A stretch of 64,000 nucleotides of DNA from Diadophis punctatus similis (Eukaryota; Chordata; Lepidosauria; Squamata; Dipsadidae): assembly GCA_023053685.1 (NCBI GenBank), contig JALIGW010000001.1:227534934-227598933 (forward strand), written 5' to 3'. A model generated the notes under the pieces. It made no database searches and was not told the origin of the DNA. It worked only from the letters and a program-made list of their open reading frames with translations. Positions 34,043 through 64,000 of the stretch are shown here, one piece after another (the stretch's first letter is position 1; each line of letters starts with the position of its first letter). The position numbers and the translations under genes were made by a program.

Positions 34043-34431
34043 CAGGTAGTCCTTGACTTATGACAACAATCGAGGCCAAAATTTCTACTGCTAAGCAAGG
34101 CAGTTGTTAAGTGAGTTGTGCCCCATTTTATGACCTTTTTTTGCTACAGCTATTAAGCGAATCATATGGTCCTTAAGAGAATCTGGCTTCCCCCATCGAC
34201 TTTGCTTGTGGGAAGCTGTCTAGGAAGGTCACAAATGGTGATCTCGTGACTCTGGGACAGTGAAACTGTCATCAATACATACCAGTTGCCAAGCGCCTGA
34301 ATTTTGATCACATGGCCACGGGGATGCTGCAACGGTTGTAAGTGTGAAAACCGGTCGTAAGTCACTTTTTTCAGTGCAATTGTAACTTCAAACGGTCGCT
34401 AAACAAATGGTTGTAAGTCGAGGACTACCTG
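34043..34431. mobile_element. Palindromic MITE, 'CAGGTAGTCCTCGACTTA' family
   Basis: caggtagtccttgacttatg ... taagtcgaggactacctg, with the same body order as 32123. Confidence 0.88.
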
Positions 34432-34522
34432 CATTAGATCTCCTCCTCTTAAATTACCCAATTTGCAGCCAATCATGCTAAGCAGAGAAAGAAAGGCATT
34501 CTATGCCTGCCCACCTGCCTGA

Positions 34523-36819
34523 CAGTGGTGGTATTCAAAAATTTTTCCTACCGGTTCTGTGGGCGTGGCTTGGTGGTGGGGTCATGTGACTGAGTGGGTG
34601 TGGCCAAATTGTCATTACTCATGGCTATACCCAGTCACATGACCCCCCCCACCAAGCCCCGCCAGCAGAACCCGGTAGGAAAAAAATTTGAACTTACAGC
34701 TATTGCTGCCTTTCTTTCTATCTATTTTATGCCCAGGCCTGGCCTAATCTGTCAAAGGCCTCCTCCTGCATGCCGCCCGCTCTCCCTTCACCAGTCGCAC
34801 TTAAACTTAGCGCACAAGGGGGAGATGGCGTCCCCTTCTCCTCCTCGTGCAGCGCCTCACACGCACTTAAAACTTAGTGTGTGAGGTGGGAGACGGCATC
34901 ACCTTCTCCTCCTCCTGCAGTGCTTCATGCGCAGCACTTAAACTTAATGCATGAGGGGGAAGACAGGCGTTCCCTTCTCCTCCTCAAGCATGCCGCCCGC
35001 TCTCCCTTCACTAGTTGCACTTAAACTTAGCGTGCGAGGGGGATATGGCATCCCCTTCTCCTCCTCCTGCAGCGCCTCACGCGCAGCATTTAAACTTAGC
35101 ACGCAAGGGGGGAGATGGCGTCCGCTTCTCCTCCTCCTGCAGCGCCACGCTCAGCACTTAAACATAGCATGCAAGGGGGGAGACGGTGTCCCCTTCTCCT
35201 CCTCCTGCATGCTGCTCGCTCTCCCTGCCAGTCACATTTAAACTTAGAGTATGAGAGGGGAGACGGCATCCCCTTCTCCTCCTTCTGCATGCCGCCCGCA
35301 CTTCCTTCGCCAGTCGCACTTAAACTTAGCACGCGAGGGGGAGACGGCGTCCCCTTCTCCTGGAGCCCATTACAACGCAGAGAGTGAGAAGGAGAGGCAT
35401 CTCGATGAGAAGCCGTGCAGCTTCACGGCTCCTGCGAGCGTCCTCCCGACCGACCGGGTCATCCCAGCCAGTGCGCCGGCTTCTCAGCCGGCATTCTGTA
35501 AGACCAGAAAGTTTCTCTCTGCCTGGCTTTCCAGATTTACTTACAGGACCCAAAGACGCTCTCTCCCCCAACAAGAGAGCGGTGGAGAGAAGCAGCAGCC
35601 GCTGACGCGGAAGCACATGGAGCCACTTCACGTGTTCTCCGGTGATTTTTCTCTCTCCACTGCTCTCTTGCTGGGAGAGAGAGACCGTCTTTGGGTCCTG
35701 GTAAGTCCGGAAAGCGCTGCGCCAGAAAGAAACAGGACTCCACCTGGCTGCTTCTCTCTGCCTGGCTTTCCGGATGGGGCTTACACTTATAGGACCCAAA
35801 GTGCTGTGCTGCAAAAGATGCTCTCATTCTCCCAGCAAGCCTGGAGAGAAAAACAAGTCTCAGGTCCATGTGATCAGCAGCTGCTGCTTCTTTCCGCCTC
35901 TGCTCTTGCTGGGAGAGCCGAGCACAGCGCTTTGGATGGGTCCCCGGAAAGCCAGGCAGAGAGAAACATCTGAGGCCAGTACTTCCAGTGCCCACGAGGA
36001 ACCGAGGCTTGGAGCAGTTTTGGAGCTTGTTAAAGAGGACCGCTCCTCCACCCCAGCCAAGCTTTTTCAAGCCTGGGATGTTTGCAGTGCAAAGCTATTG
36101 TAATAGCGTAGGCTTGAAAATGCATGGCTGGGGCGGAGGAGCAGTCCTCTTTAACAAACTTCAAAACTGCTCCAAGCCTCAGTTCCTCATGAGCGCTGGC
36201 TTGCCTTCCCCTCTGTCACCAGCCGCGGGAGGAAGGTAACGTCGTGAGCCAGCCATGTGAGCTCGGTGGGGATGGTGGGGGCCCCGCCACAAGGTAGGTT
36301 GGGGACGTTGGGGATCTGCGGCAAGCTAGGCCGAAGCCGAGCGCCGGCAGCTTCGCGAACTATGCGAGCCCGGGGACAGTGGGGGGTGGTGGTGGCAAGC
36401 AAGGCCGCAGCAGAGTGCCGGCGGCTTTGCGAGGTACACGAGCCTGGGGACGGGAGTGGGCTAGCAAGTGCTTACCTGTAGGCAGGAGGCGGCAGCTCCA
36501 CTGGGGCACAGGCACCGTGGAAGGCAAAGTCAGTTTAGGCAGGGAAGCCACAGAGCAGACTGTGTGCATGCGCGAGTGTGCTATGCCACCAGGGAGGTCA
36601 GGTCACGTGAGGAGTGACTGACGATGCGAGGCGATTAGCTAGGCCACATGGCGAAGCGAAGGCAACATATATAGGGCGGGGGTGGGCAGCGTGAGCGGGC
36701 GGGGCGACCCACGAGCAGGCGGGGGGCCTGCCAGAGATCATTACAGGTTCGGCGAACCAGGTCAAATTTCCCCTACCAGTTCGCCCGAACCGGTGCGAAC
36801 TGGCTGAATACCACCTCTG
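34523..36819. mobile_element. 2.3-kb hAT-type composite element with perfect TSD
   Basis: CAGTGGTGGTATTCAA ... GCTGAATACCACCTCTG flanked by ctgcctga on both sides. Interior from left: hairpin with cctaccggttctgtgggcg; about nine diverged ~65-bp tandem units (cacttaaacttagcgcac, cccttctcctcctc) at about 34780-35360; a large imperfect inverted repeat at about 35510-35780; a second inverted repeat at about 35995-36185 (tcctctttaacaa arms); and a GC-rich right part. No transposase is visible. Confidence 0.88.
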
Positions 36820-36827
36820 CTGCCTGA

Positions 36828-38084
36828 GCAGATTTTGGTGACATGTATGGAGATGTTGAAGGAAAAGCAGAAAGAGATGGGTGCAGTGTGCAACAGAGGA
36901 TGCAGCTTGGTATTCATTCACCATTGCTTCACTATAAAACAAAAAAACTCCTATTTCTTATGCACTGGGAATTCTTCCAGAACTGCATCTTATATATAAA
37001 TACTACAAAAAACAATGCATCGTGAGTTCAGTTCTACGCACACTAAACAACAAATAGCATTAACAAATTCTAATACAAATAAAGTAATTCAGCATTTGTT
37101 ACAAAATAAGAAATCTTAATATTTCATACGCTATGTCTTCATAGATTTTTGCTAAATGTTTCTTGGAATATTGTGGACAGTATGCCTGTAACTACTTGCT
37201 ACCTCAGTAAGTGTTTATCTTGTCCTACTCCAGCTGCAGGTGAAGGCAAACATGGTCACCTATACCCACCAAGTTCATTTCTACTAATGGGGTGTATATA
37301 AGGTGTATGCAACCTTGATTTCACACAGAAAAGTTGCTTTGAAATTATTAAACGCAGAAGGCACATTTAATTGTCTTATGCAGTGAATCGCCTGGGGGCA
37401 AGTATCCCTCAGTGAATTGCTTGGGGAAAAGGGGCCAGGAGAGGAGCCCCAGCATTGCCAGGAGGAGTGCTGGCAGAGGGCCAGTCAAAGATGACAGCCC
37501 GTGGTGGGTCAACTATGGTGAGTGACCCACGGAGAAGTGGGATGGCAATGTGGCCACTGCCAATTGTCCTAGACCTCTATGAGAAGACAAAAGCTGTACT
37601 TGAGAGGCCTTTCTCTGATTCAGGAGGAATCTGCTAACATTCTTCAATGATATATGCTCTCATATCATAGACCACATATTATGAGGCTACATTACCTGCA
37701 ACTTACAACTGAGGGTAGGCAGCCTACTGGCTAGATATAATCCACTAGTCCTTTTGTTTCCCCCCCCCCTCTTCCGAAACTCTTTAACCAAAATTGGGCA
37801 GCAAAATGCCCTTTTTTCTTCTCTACCTTTTTTGTTTGTTTGGTAATATGAATTAGGCTAGAAAACAAGTTCCTATAAGGATATGTGGGAATGATCTTCT
37901 TGGGAGATAAGGCAGAGAGACACAACCAAGGGAACTGTCAGAATCCACCTAGGAATGTCGCAGGGCAGGAGGCTCAGAACAGAGCCCGTTTCTTGGGCTC
38001 TAAAGGAGATAGGGGAGAAATGTAATTTCAGAGTTGCAAAATTCTGTTAATGTAGCTTTGCAATAAAGTAGAATAAGTTCATTG
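36828..38084. other. Intergenic, nothing recognised
   Basis: No exon or clear repeat end recognised. May hold the distal 3' UTR of the minus-strand IRF gene, which cannot be confirmed. Confidence 0.4.
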
Positions 38085-38235
38085 GGTCGTCCCGAAGGTG
38101 CTTTTTCAAGAGGCAACTGGACTTTTTGGTTTTTCTTTGAAGACGTTTCGCTTCTCATCCAACTTTGCGAAGCGAAACGTCTTCAAAGAAAAACCAGAAA
38201 GTCCAGTTGCCTCTTGAAAAAGTACCTTTGGGAGG
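38085..38235. mobile_element. Head-to-head pair of LINE 3' tails (inverted repeat)
   Basis: 38095-38155 (gaggcaactggactttttgg, gaagacgtttcgcttc) is repeated in inverse at 38167-38229 with a loop of about 11 bp. The motif is a frequent squamate LINE tail; the palindrome implies two opposed insertions or an inverted duplication. Confidence 0.75.
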
Positions 38236-39116
38236 ATCATGACCTGGATGATTGAGAATCTGCATAGACATACAGCTCATCTTTCCTATCTGATCTATCT
38301 TGAAAGGCTGACTTCAATCTTGCAAGTCTGAAATTAAATCTCTCTCCCATCTCCTTTACAGCCAAGAGACTAGGGATGTTTTCTTCTCAGAAATTAGCCC
38401 CCTTGAAATTCCAATGTTTCCACTTCTAAGGAACTTGATATACTTAAAAAAAGAGTTTATCGATTAAGTTGTTTGCCTTGCACAAAATTTTAAAATATTG
38501 TTTTCCAAATATTTAAAAACTGCAGCATCTGTGTGGACAATAAACTCAATTCCTACACAGGAACAGAAGTCCTTTGTAAGTTTGTTCCTTTCTTTTTTAG
38601 GACTGAAAATACAAAACCTTGCTTCTAACCCTGTCCCATAGCATTTGGGAATAGTCTTGTTTGAAGAAACATGGAGAAAGGAACTATCAGCTGAGTTTCA
38701 GCTTAGAATGTATATTTCATGTTTTTTCTACCCTAAAAAACGTAGGAGATAAAAGTGCATTCCAGAATCTAAATTCATCCCTGCAGTATTTGGAAATTCT
38801 TATCACATAAAAATGTGTTCTTGAAAAGAATTTCCTCAACTTTGTGCCACGATTATTACCGTGGAGAGAAGAATCCTTGTCATAATGCCACATAGCAAGA
38901 TATATATTCCAGTAAGTTCTTGGAAAGATTTTCAGAGGCAGTGTATGTCCAGGGTGTGATTATATCAATAAATAATAGTCCAACTAGGAGATCACCTGCC
39001 CTAATACAAGGCTGAGATGCAATGCAGAGATTATAGTAATTCTGCCTGTGAAACAAATGGAGAGAACCAGCCTCACCCTTTGCAAAACCTACTAATTGGC
39101 ACACAAAACAAAGCAC
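38236..39116 (-). other. Probable IRF7 3' UTR and flank
   Basis: Sequence downstream of the IRF stop on the minus strand. No repeat recognised and the polyadenylation site was not determined. Confidence 0.4.
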
Positions 39117-58757
<19,641 letters not shown>

Positions 58758-59655
58758 CTAAGTGAGCAAATCGAAGAACTTTACTCCTTGAAAATTATAG
58801 CCCAGACTCACCACAATAAAAATGACTTTAAGTCCACATGCAGGGTGATCCCCAAAATCTCTCATTGCAGACTTCAGGCAAAACAATAAAACCTCTAATG
58901 AAGAACAAGAAGTTTTTTCATAATAGGGTTTTCAAATAAAGAAGCTAGAATCAAATATTTCTTCCCTCCACTTTACATAAATGCATTTTTTTCATGGCAT
59001 TGCCTGATTGGATCATCCCTTTCTATTTTAGGTGAACCTGAGTGTCATAATATACAGTATAGAAACCTTGTCTAACTTAGTACTTTTTCTCCCTCAAACC
59101 AAGCTTAACACATGATGATGCAACAGACAACATCCATTATTCTCTTGCTAACAATACAAATATTGTCATTACCCTGAAATGTTTTTCAACTAGTCTGGAC
59201 TTTCCTGGTGTTTTCCCATTCACATTCAGTACTAAACAGACCTACTTTTGTTAAACTTTTCCAGGATTACCTGAGTTCTGCTACTTTCACTTGATCCTTA
59301 ATCCAAGGTTGAAAAATGTCAACAGACAAACATGGCAGGCAATAGCTGTTAGATGTTGTGCTTATTTTGAAACTGTACTTGAACTTGTTTACCTTGTGGG
59401 TGTTAATTTGCCTGTTCTGGAACATCTAACTATTGCTTGACTGCAGTAAGAGAGTGAATTTGCAGACAAAAGAAGAAATCATTAATTTGACACAATAGAG
59501 TTGTGCAATTGTGAGAAAGATGTTCGCTCAGCAACTGTGAACAATTAGGAAGAAACTTTTTTCCTGAGCTAATCTGCCTGATACTGTACTATCCTAAGGA
59601 GAGGTATATCTGATTTAAGGGACTGTTGATAGTATTGTACTTATTGTGTACAATC
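58758..59655 (-). other. Upstream of IRF7 DBD exon, unassigned
   Basis: Intron or 5' flank of IRF7. No exon ending in the required phase (two bases of a codon before GT) could be singled out. Confidence 0.4.
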
Positions 59656-59866
59656 CAGGGATGGGTTCTGGATTCTCCTACTGCCGGTTCACTCAGGGAT
59701 GCGCCCCACACGTGCAGTACTTAAAAAAACCTTCTGTGCATGCGCAGAAGCAAAAAAATGAGAAAACCGGCTTGGAGGCGTGGCAGGCCTGGGTCGCTGC
59801 CGGTTCCAGCGACCCAGGCTGCCAAGTTACTAACAATTCTATAGAACCGGTCAGAACCCACCTCTG
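59656..59866. mobile_element. hAT-type MITE, perfect 8-bp TSD
   Basis: cagggatgggttctgg ... cagaacccacctctg flanked by gtacaatc. Contains the cttctgtgcatgcgcagaag palindrome seen in other GC-rich members. Confidence 0.92.
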
Positions 59867-59874
59867 GTACAATC

Positions 59875-60912
59875 ACTTTCTCCCCTTTAAAGCCAAATAG
59901 CTATAGAGCTATAGTACATACCCAGCAATAAAATCAGATTTAGATAGATGGAAAATAATTTTTTTTATATGAGTAACTCCTCCAGAAATAACACGGGCAG
60001 TAACTCAGTGTCTCCCTCATGATTAATAAGTAACTTATACTACACTATTACATCAGTGCAGAATTACGGCTGTTGTAAATCCCCCACCCTTTACAGTATA
60101 ATGCTCACTGTTTAGTCCTCTTTTTGATCTGAAACCCAACATTTCCAGCTGCTACATAGAAGCACAAGGTGCTATATGGAGGTTGTAGGGCCACAAGCTA
60201 CTTGTGATTATATAGTCTTCCCCAATCTAGTGTTATTACTAGATTACAACACCCACTAACTACCTGACAGGAAACTAGTACCATTAGAGTCAGTGGGAGC
60301 TCTAGTCCAAGATACATGGAAAGTACTGGGTTAGTCAAGGTTGCAATAGTGTATATATTATGACTCTCCAATTCACCTAAAATAGAACAGACACAACCAA
60401 CTGTATCTGTAGGGGGAGGGCAAAATATTAAATATGCATCCCAACACAAGTGATGTGACTTGCAACCAACCCAGGAGTGTAAATGCAAAATGTCACAGTG
60501 TAGTAGATGCTATGCTGAAATATTAAGCTGGCTCACAAGTTATGGTATATTGTGTTCACTTTCTGCCAGCATCCTAAGGTCAGCATGGAATTGTAAAAAC
60601 GATTATTTTGTTTTTTGTTATTTTATTTATACGGCTTGATGTGCAAAATTGGAATTCTAGGCAGATTTACAGGGAAGAAAATGCTATTGAATTTACTTCC
60701 AAATGCTTGAATAAAGAAGTCCCAATCTCTTCTTGCTTTGCTGCTTTCTCCCCCTCCCCTCTCAATGTAATTTAGGTCAAAAGCTCTTATTTGCAGAAAA
60801 GAGAAGCACTTGGCTTCATTGACAGATTTATCATACTATTCACTAGCTGAAAAGCAGAGTGTATGAATAAAAGTAAGGATACCCAAGCCTACTTTTCCTC
60901 TGCACCCACATA
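59875..60912. other. Nothing recognised
   Basis: No gene or repeat ends recognised. Confidence 0.4.
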
Positions 60913-61283
60913 CCGTATGTGCCGGCGTATAAGATGACTGGGCGTATAAGACGACCCCCAATTTTTCCAATTAAAATATAGAGTTTGGGATATACTCACC
61001 GTATAAGACTATCCCTCCTACCATCTTTCTTTTTCTTTCTGTCTTTCTTCCTTCCTAACATCTCTTTCTTTCTGTCTTTCTTTCTTTCTTTTTCTTTCTT
61101 TTTTCTGTCTGTCTGTCTCTTCCTTCCTTCCTAACATCTTTCTTTTTCTTTCTGTCTTCCTTCCTTCCTAACTTCTTTCTTTTTCTTTCTTTCTTTCTTT
61201 CTCTTTCTTTCTTTCTTTCTTCTGTCTGTCTGCCTTCCTTCCTAACTTCTTTCTTTCTTTCTTTCTTTCTTTCTCTCTTTCTC

Positions 61284-61339
<56 letters not shown>

Positions 61340-62290
61340 TTTCTTTCTTTCTGTCTTCTGTCTTCTCCTTCCTTCCTTCCTTCCTTCCTTCCTTCCTTCC
61401 TTCCTTCTTTCCTTCATTCCTTCCTAACTTCTGTCTTTCTCCCTGCAGGAGGAAGAAGGAACCTCTGTTGCCGTCTCCCGCGGGGCTGCAGCCACCCGAC
61501 TGAGTCCCCGACCATGGCGGCATCCCTGCTGTTCTCCGGCCAAGCGGCCGAAGGAACCCTGGAGCCCCGACGCCGCCCTGCATTTCGGTCTTTTCGGGCT
61601 TGCCCGGCAGCCTGCTGGGAAGGCTGCGACGCATGGGAGGGAAGGAGCTGCTATTGCCGTTCCGGCGTGTTTCCCCGGTCACTGGCTGCACCGGGGAGCC
61701 CGCGTCCTTGTCAACATTGCAGACGCTGCACACGCGGAAGGCACCACGGAGCAGAGGCACCTGGCGAGCGAGGCGAGTGGCGGTATTGGGGGAAGGCTCC
61801 TGCCCGCGTCTCCCGCCCGCCTGCCCGCCTCTTGCCTTAGCATTTAAAAGAATGAGAGGCGGGCGGGCGGGAGACGCGGGCAGGAGCCTTCCCCCAATAC
61901 CGCCACTCGCCTCGCTCGCCAGGCGCCTCTGCTCCGTGGTGCCTTCCGCGTGTGCAGCGTCTGCAATGTTGACAAGGACGCGGGCTCCCCGGTGCAGCCA
62001 GTGACCGGGGAGACACGCCGGAGCGGCAATAGCAGCTCCTTCCCTCCCATGCGTCGCAGCCTTCCCAGCAGGCTGCCGGGCAAGCCCGAAAAGACCGAAA
62101 TGCAGGGCGGCGTCGGGGCTCCAGGGCTCCTTCGGCCGCTTGGCCGGAGAACAGCAGGGATGCGGCCGCGGCCGTTTTTGAGCTCCCCCTCCCCGCTCGG
62201 AAGTTTTAGTACCCGGCGTATAAGACGACCCCCGACTTTTGAGGAGTTTTTTAAGGGGTAAAAAGTCGTCTTATACGCCGGCACATACGG
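60913..62290. mobile_element. 1.4-kb TA-flanked MITE with large palindrome and microsatellite
   Basis: Ends ccgtatgtgccggcgtataa and its complement with TA outside. The subterminal motif gcgtataagacgacccc occurs at both ends. The interior has a (CTTT)n-rich tract (about 61018-61440) and then a near-perfect inverted repeat, arms about 61515-61835 and 61850-62165, loop about 20 bp. Confidence 0.9.
61018..61440. repeat. Interrupted (TTTC)n/(TTCC)n microsatellite
   Basis: About 420 bp of CTTT/TTCC tetramers with repeated interruptions of ctgtctgtct and cttcctaac type, suggesting higher-order duplication of a ~60-70-bp unit. Confidence 0.93.
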
Positions 62291-62292
62291 TA

Positions 62293-64000
62293 CATTTTTA
62301 TTATTGTTGTTTTACAATTTTCCCCAGGAGCACTCACCCCTTATTTGCTGATGTTGCCATTTTGTAGCTGTCAGGTGAAATACGAAAGAATTTTTTATTT
62401 CTTACACTGTGAAGAAGTGGATTAATGGAAGACCCCTCCAAGGAGAACCTGTTCCAAAACAATCACCAGATGATGTAACCCATGTTAATTACAAGTTTAT
62501 GAACTTTTATTACACGTCTTCATAGCCAAGTAGGCTTCAAATTCAGCTCCCATATCACGTTCTAAACTTTTATAATACTCTGGGCAGTTTTAGAAATACA
62601 GACATCAATCATTTCAGACCAGAATTCAGCAATAAATGTTTGTCACACTATCATGGTAGCCTATTCAAAATAAGCCAACAAAAAACTGCAATATCAATCA
62701 ATTGATTAATTAGCAATGATTAATTAATAACTAAGCAATATGAAATACCAAGAAGAGATTGCAATGTTTAGCTGTAAAGACAGGATGCTACAAAACTTGG
62801 GCTTTCCCCAGAGAAAGATTGTCTGTGGGTTTACATCCCTCTAATCTCATGTAGGTAGTGCACTCTAAGCATTCTCCCCATGGATGCACATGTATGTGAA
62901 ATAAATTGTCATGAGATGGCTCCTGATACTGTTGTATAATAATCCTCCTGTGGTGGTTTTGTGTTTTTATTGAGCCTTGATGCACCTTTAATTGGGTTTT
63001 GGCTTTAAATGAATTTCTGTTTTCATTTTGTTCACTGCACACAGTGCCCAGAATGGAGATACAGCCATATTCATTGGATAGATAAATAAAACCAGGCATA
63101 CATCATACGGTAATAGTTCGCTCAGTTAACTTATCACTAATGGCAGATTGCATTCATTCAGTTATCACATTCCTCCCAGAAAGTGCTCAATCACAATTTC
63201 AACAAGTACACCATAGCTTGGGCCACACTCCCTGAAGAAAAGCCACTATGCACTGGCTCCAGATGGAATAGGGAAATTAAACTTGCTAGTAGTGGTGACA
63301 ATTCCTACCTTCTCCAACCATTCAGCCATTTTGAGTCCCCAATTCCCAGATTTCTGAGCCAGCCTATATCACAAAACATAGTTTTCAAATGATAGATACT
63401 AAGTTGGGGAATTTGAAAGAGGGACCAAAAGTCAAATTAGGGGTCTCCAAATTACACTGAGGTAAACTGAACTTGGCATCAGATAAGGGTCCAACACTAT
63501 TGATCAGATCTATGCAGTCTTCATCGAACATATTCCATCCTTTAAACCTCAAATGATTGTCATCTCTGAGCCCAAATATTCCCACTCCACACAATATAGA
63601 TGAATACATGCTTCAAGTGCTTTCAAAAAGCTGAGATATTTTGCTGTACTTAAGGGTGCATCAGCCAAAACATGTGTCCCTTTAGTTGAATTGATCTGCC
63701 TGACCACCAAAATAATTGCTACTGGGTGTTCTCTTTCAGATTTCCAGATTTTTGGTGGTGGGGGGTAAGGGATAACAGGTGATAAGGATTCAAACATCTC
63801 ATTTTGTGTGATTCTCTTGCTTGAAACTTACTTTAATGACATAGTAATATGTTGCAAACATTTTTTGTAAAATAATCTCTCTTTTAAACTGTGAAATGTT
63901 AATTAGGACAATTTCACATTATTTTTAGATTTTGATTGTTTTGACTATATTGCATGTTTGGTTTTCTCAAACCGAAAATTGATTTAGAAGGGGGGAGACT
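62293..64000. other. Nothing recognised
   Basis: AT-rich sequence; open frames on the minus strand (63385-63797) have no recognisable homology. May include the IRF7 5' exon, which was not identified. Confidence 0.4.

Noticed and set aside
61055..61760. Lys/Glu/Arg-rich open frames
   Set aside because: (CTTT)n microsatellite read on the minus strand, running into the MITE palindrome.
61514..62284. GC-rich open frames upstream of IRF7 as a first exon or CpG island
   Set aside because: The sequence is within the TA-flanked MITE palindrome, so GC richness does not show a promoter.

Overview
The window is vertebrate nuclear DNA, most likely from a squamate reptile and probably a snake. Genes are split by kilobase introns with GT-AG borders. 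The coding exons match vertebrate families. The non-coding DNA is packed with TA-flanked MITEs, hAT-type elements with 8-bp target duplications, CR1/L2/Rex-like LINE pieces, a tRNA-derived SINE of Sauria-SINE type and long (TTCC)n, (TTTC)n and (GA)n microsatellites. The species inference rests on repeat character only.

Three protein-coding genes were rebuilt exon by exon, with codon phases agreeing at every junction. (1) 308-10603, plus strand: the 3' part of PHRF1, five exons, about 1,118 residues, covering the acidic/RS-rich region and the C-terminal SRI domain. The RING and PHD part lies before the window. (2) 16653-30375, plus strand: a ROCO-family gene resembling MFHAS1, nine exons, about 837 residues, with seven LRRs, a Roc GTPase, a COR region and a short Cys-containing tail. 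(3) 39117-58757, minus strand: an interferon regulatory factor, assigned to IRF7, ten coding exons and about 594 residues. It has the five-tryptophan DNA-binding domain, an IRF-association domain and a Ser-rich tail. Its first exon was not found.

Layout: 1-10.6 kb PHRF1; 10.6-11.6 kb its 3' UTR; 11.6-16.6 kb repeats and unassigned sequence; 16.6-30.4 kb the ROCO gene; 30.4-39.1 kb repeat-rich intergenic DNA, including a 2.3-kb hAT composite; 39.1-58.8 kb IRF7; 58.8-64 kb upstream sequence with a 1.4-kb MITE carrying a large palindrome. PHRF1 and IRF7 are convergent neighbours in human 11p15.5. Here the ROCO gene sits between them, in PHRF1 orientation. PHRF1 is a chromatin/RNA polymerase II-linked ubiquitin ligase, IRF7 is the master factor of type I interferon induction, and MFHAS1 relatives modulate innate signalling. 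Any functional link between the three is inference.

The most interesting observations are: a hAT-like element whose target duplication contains the IRF7 exon 8 splice donor, so that its terminal repeat supplies intron positions +3 to +6; inside that element, an apparent captured fragment of the centrobin (CNTROB) coding sequence; an intron-rich ROCO gene in the PHRF1-IRF7 interval with a GC-AG intron; and a 174-bp tandem duplication that copies the polypyrimidine tract of a PHRF1 splice acceptor.
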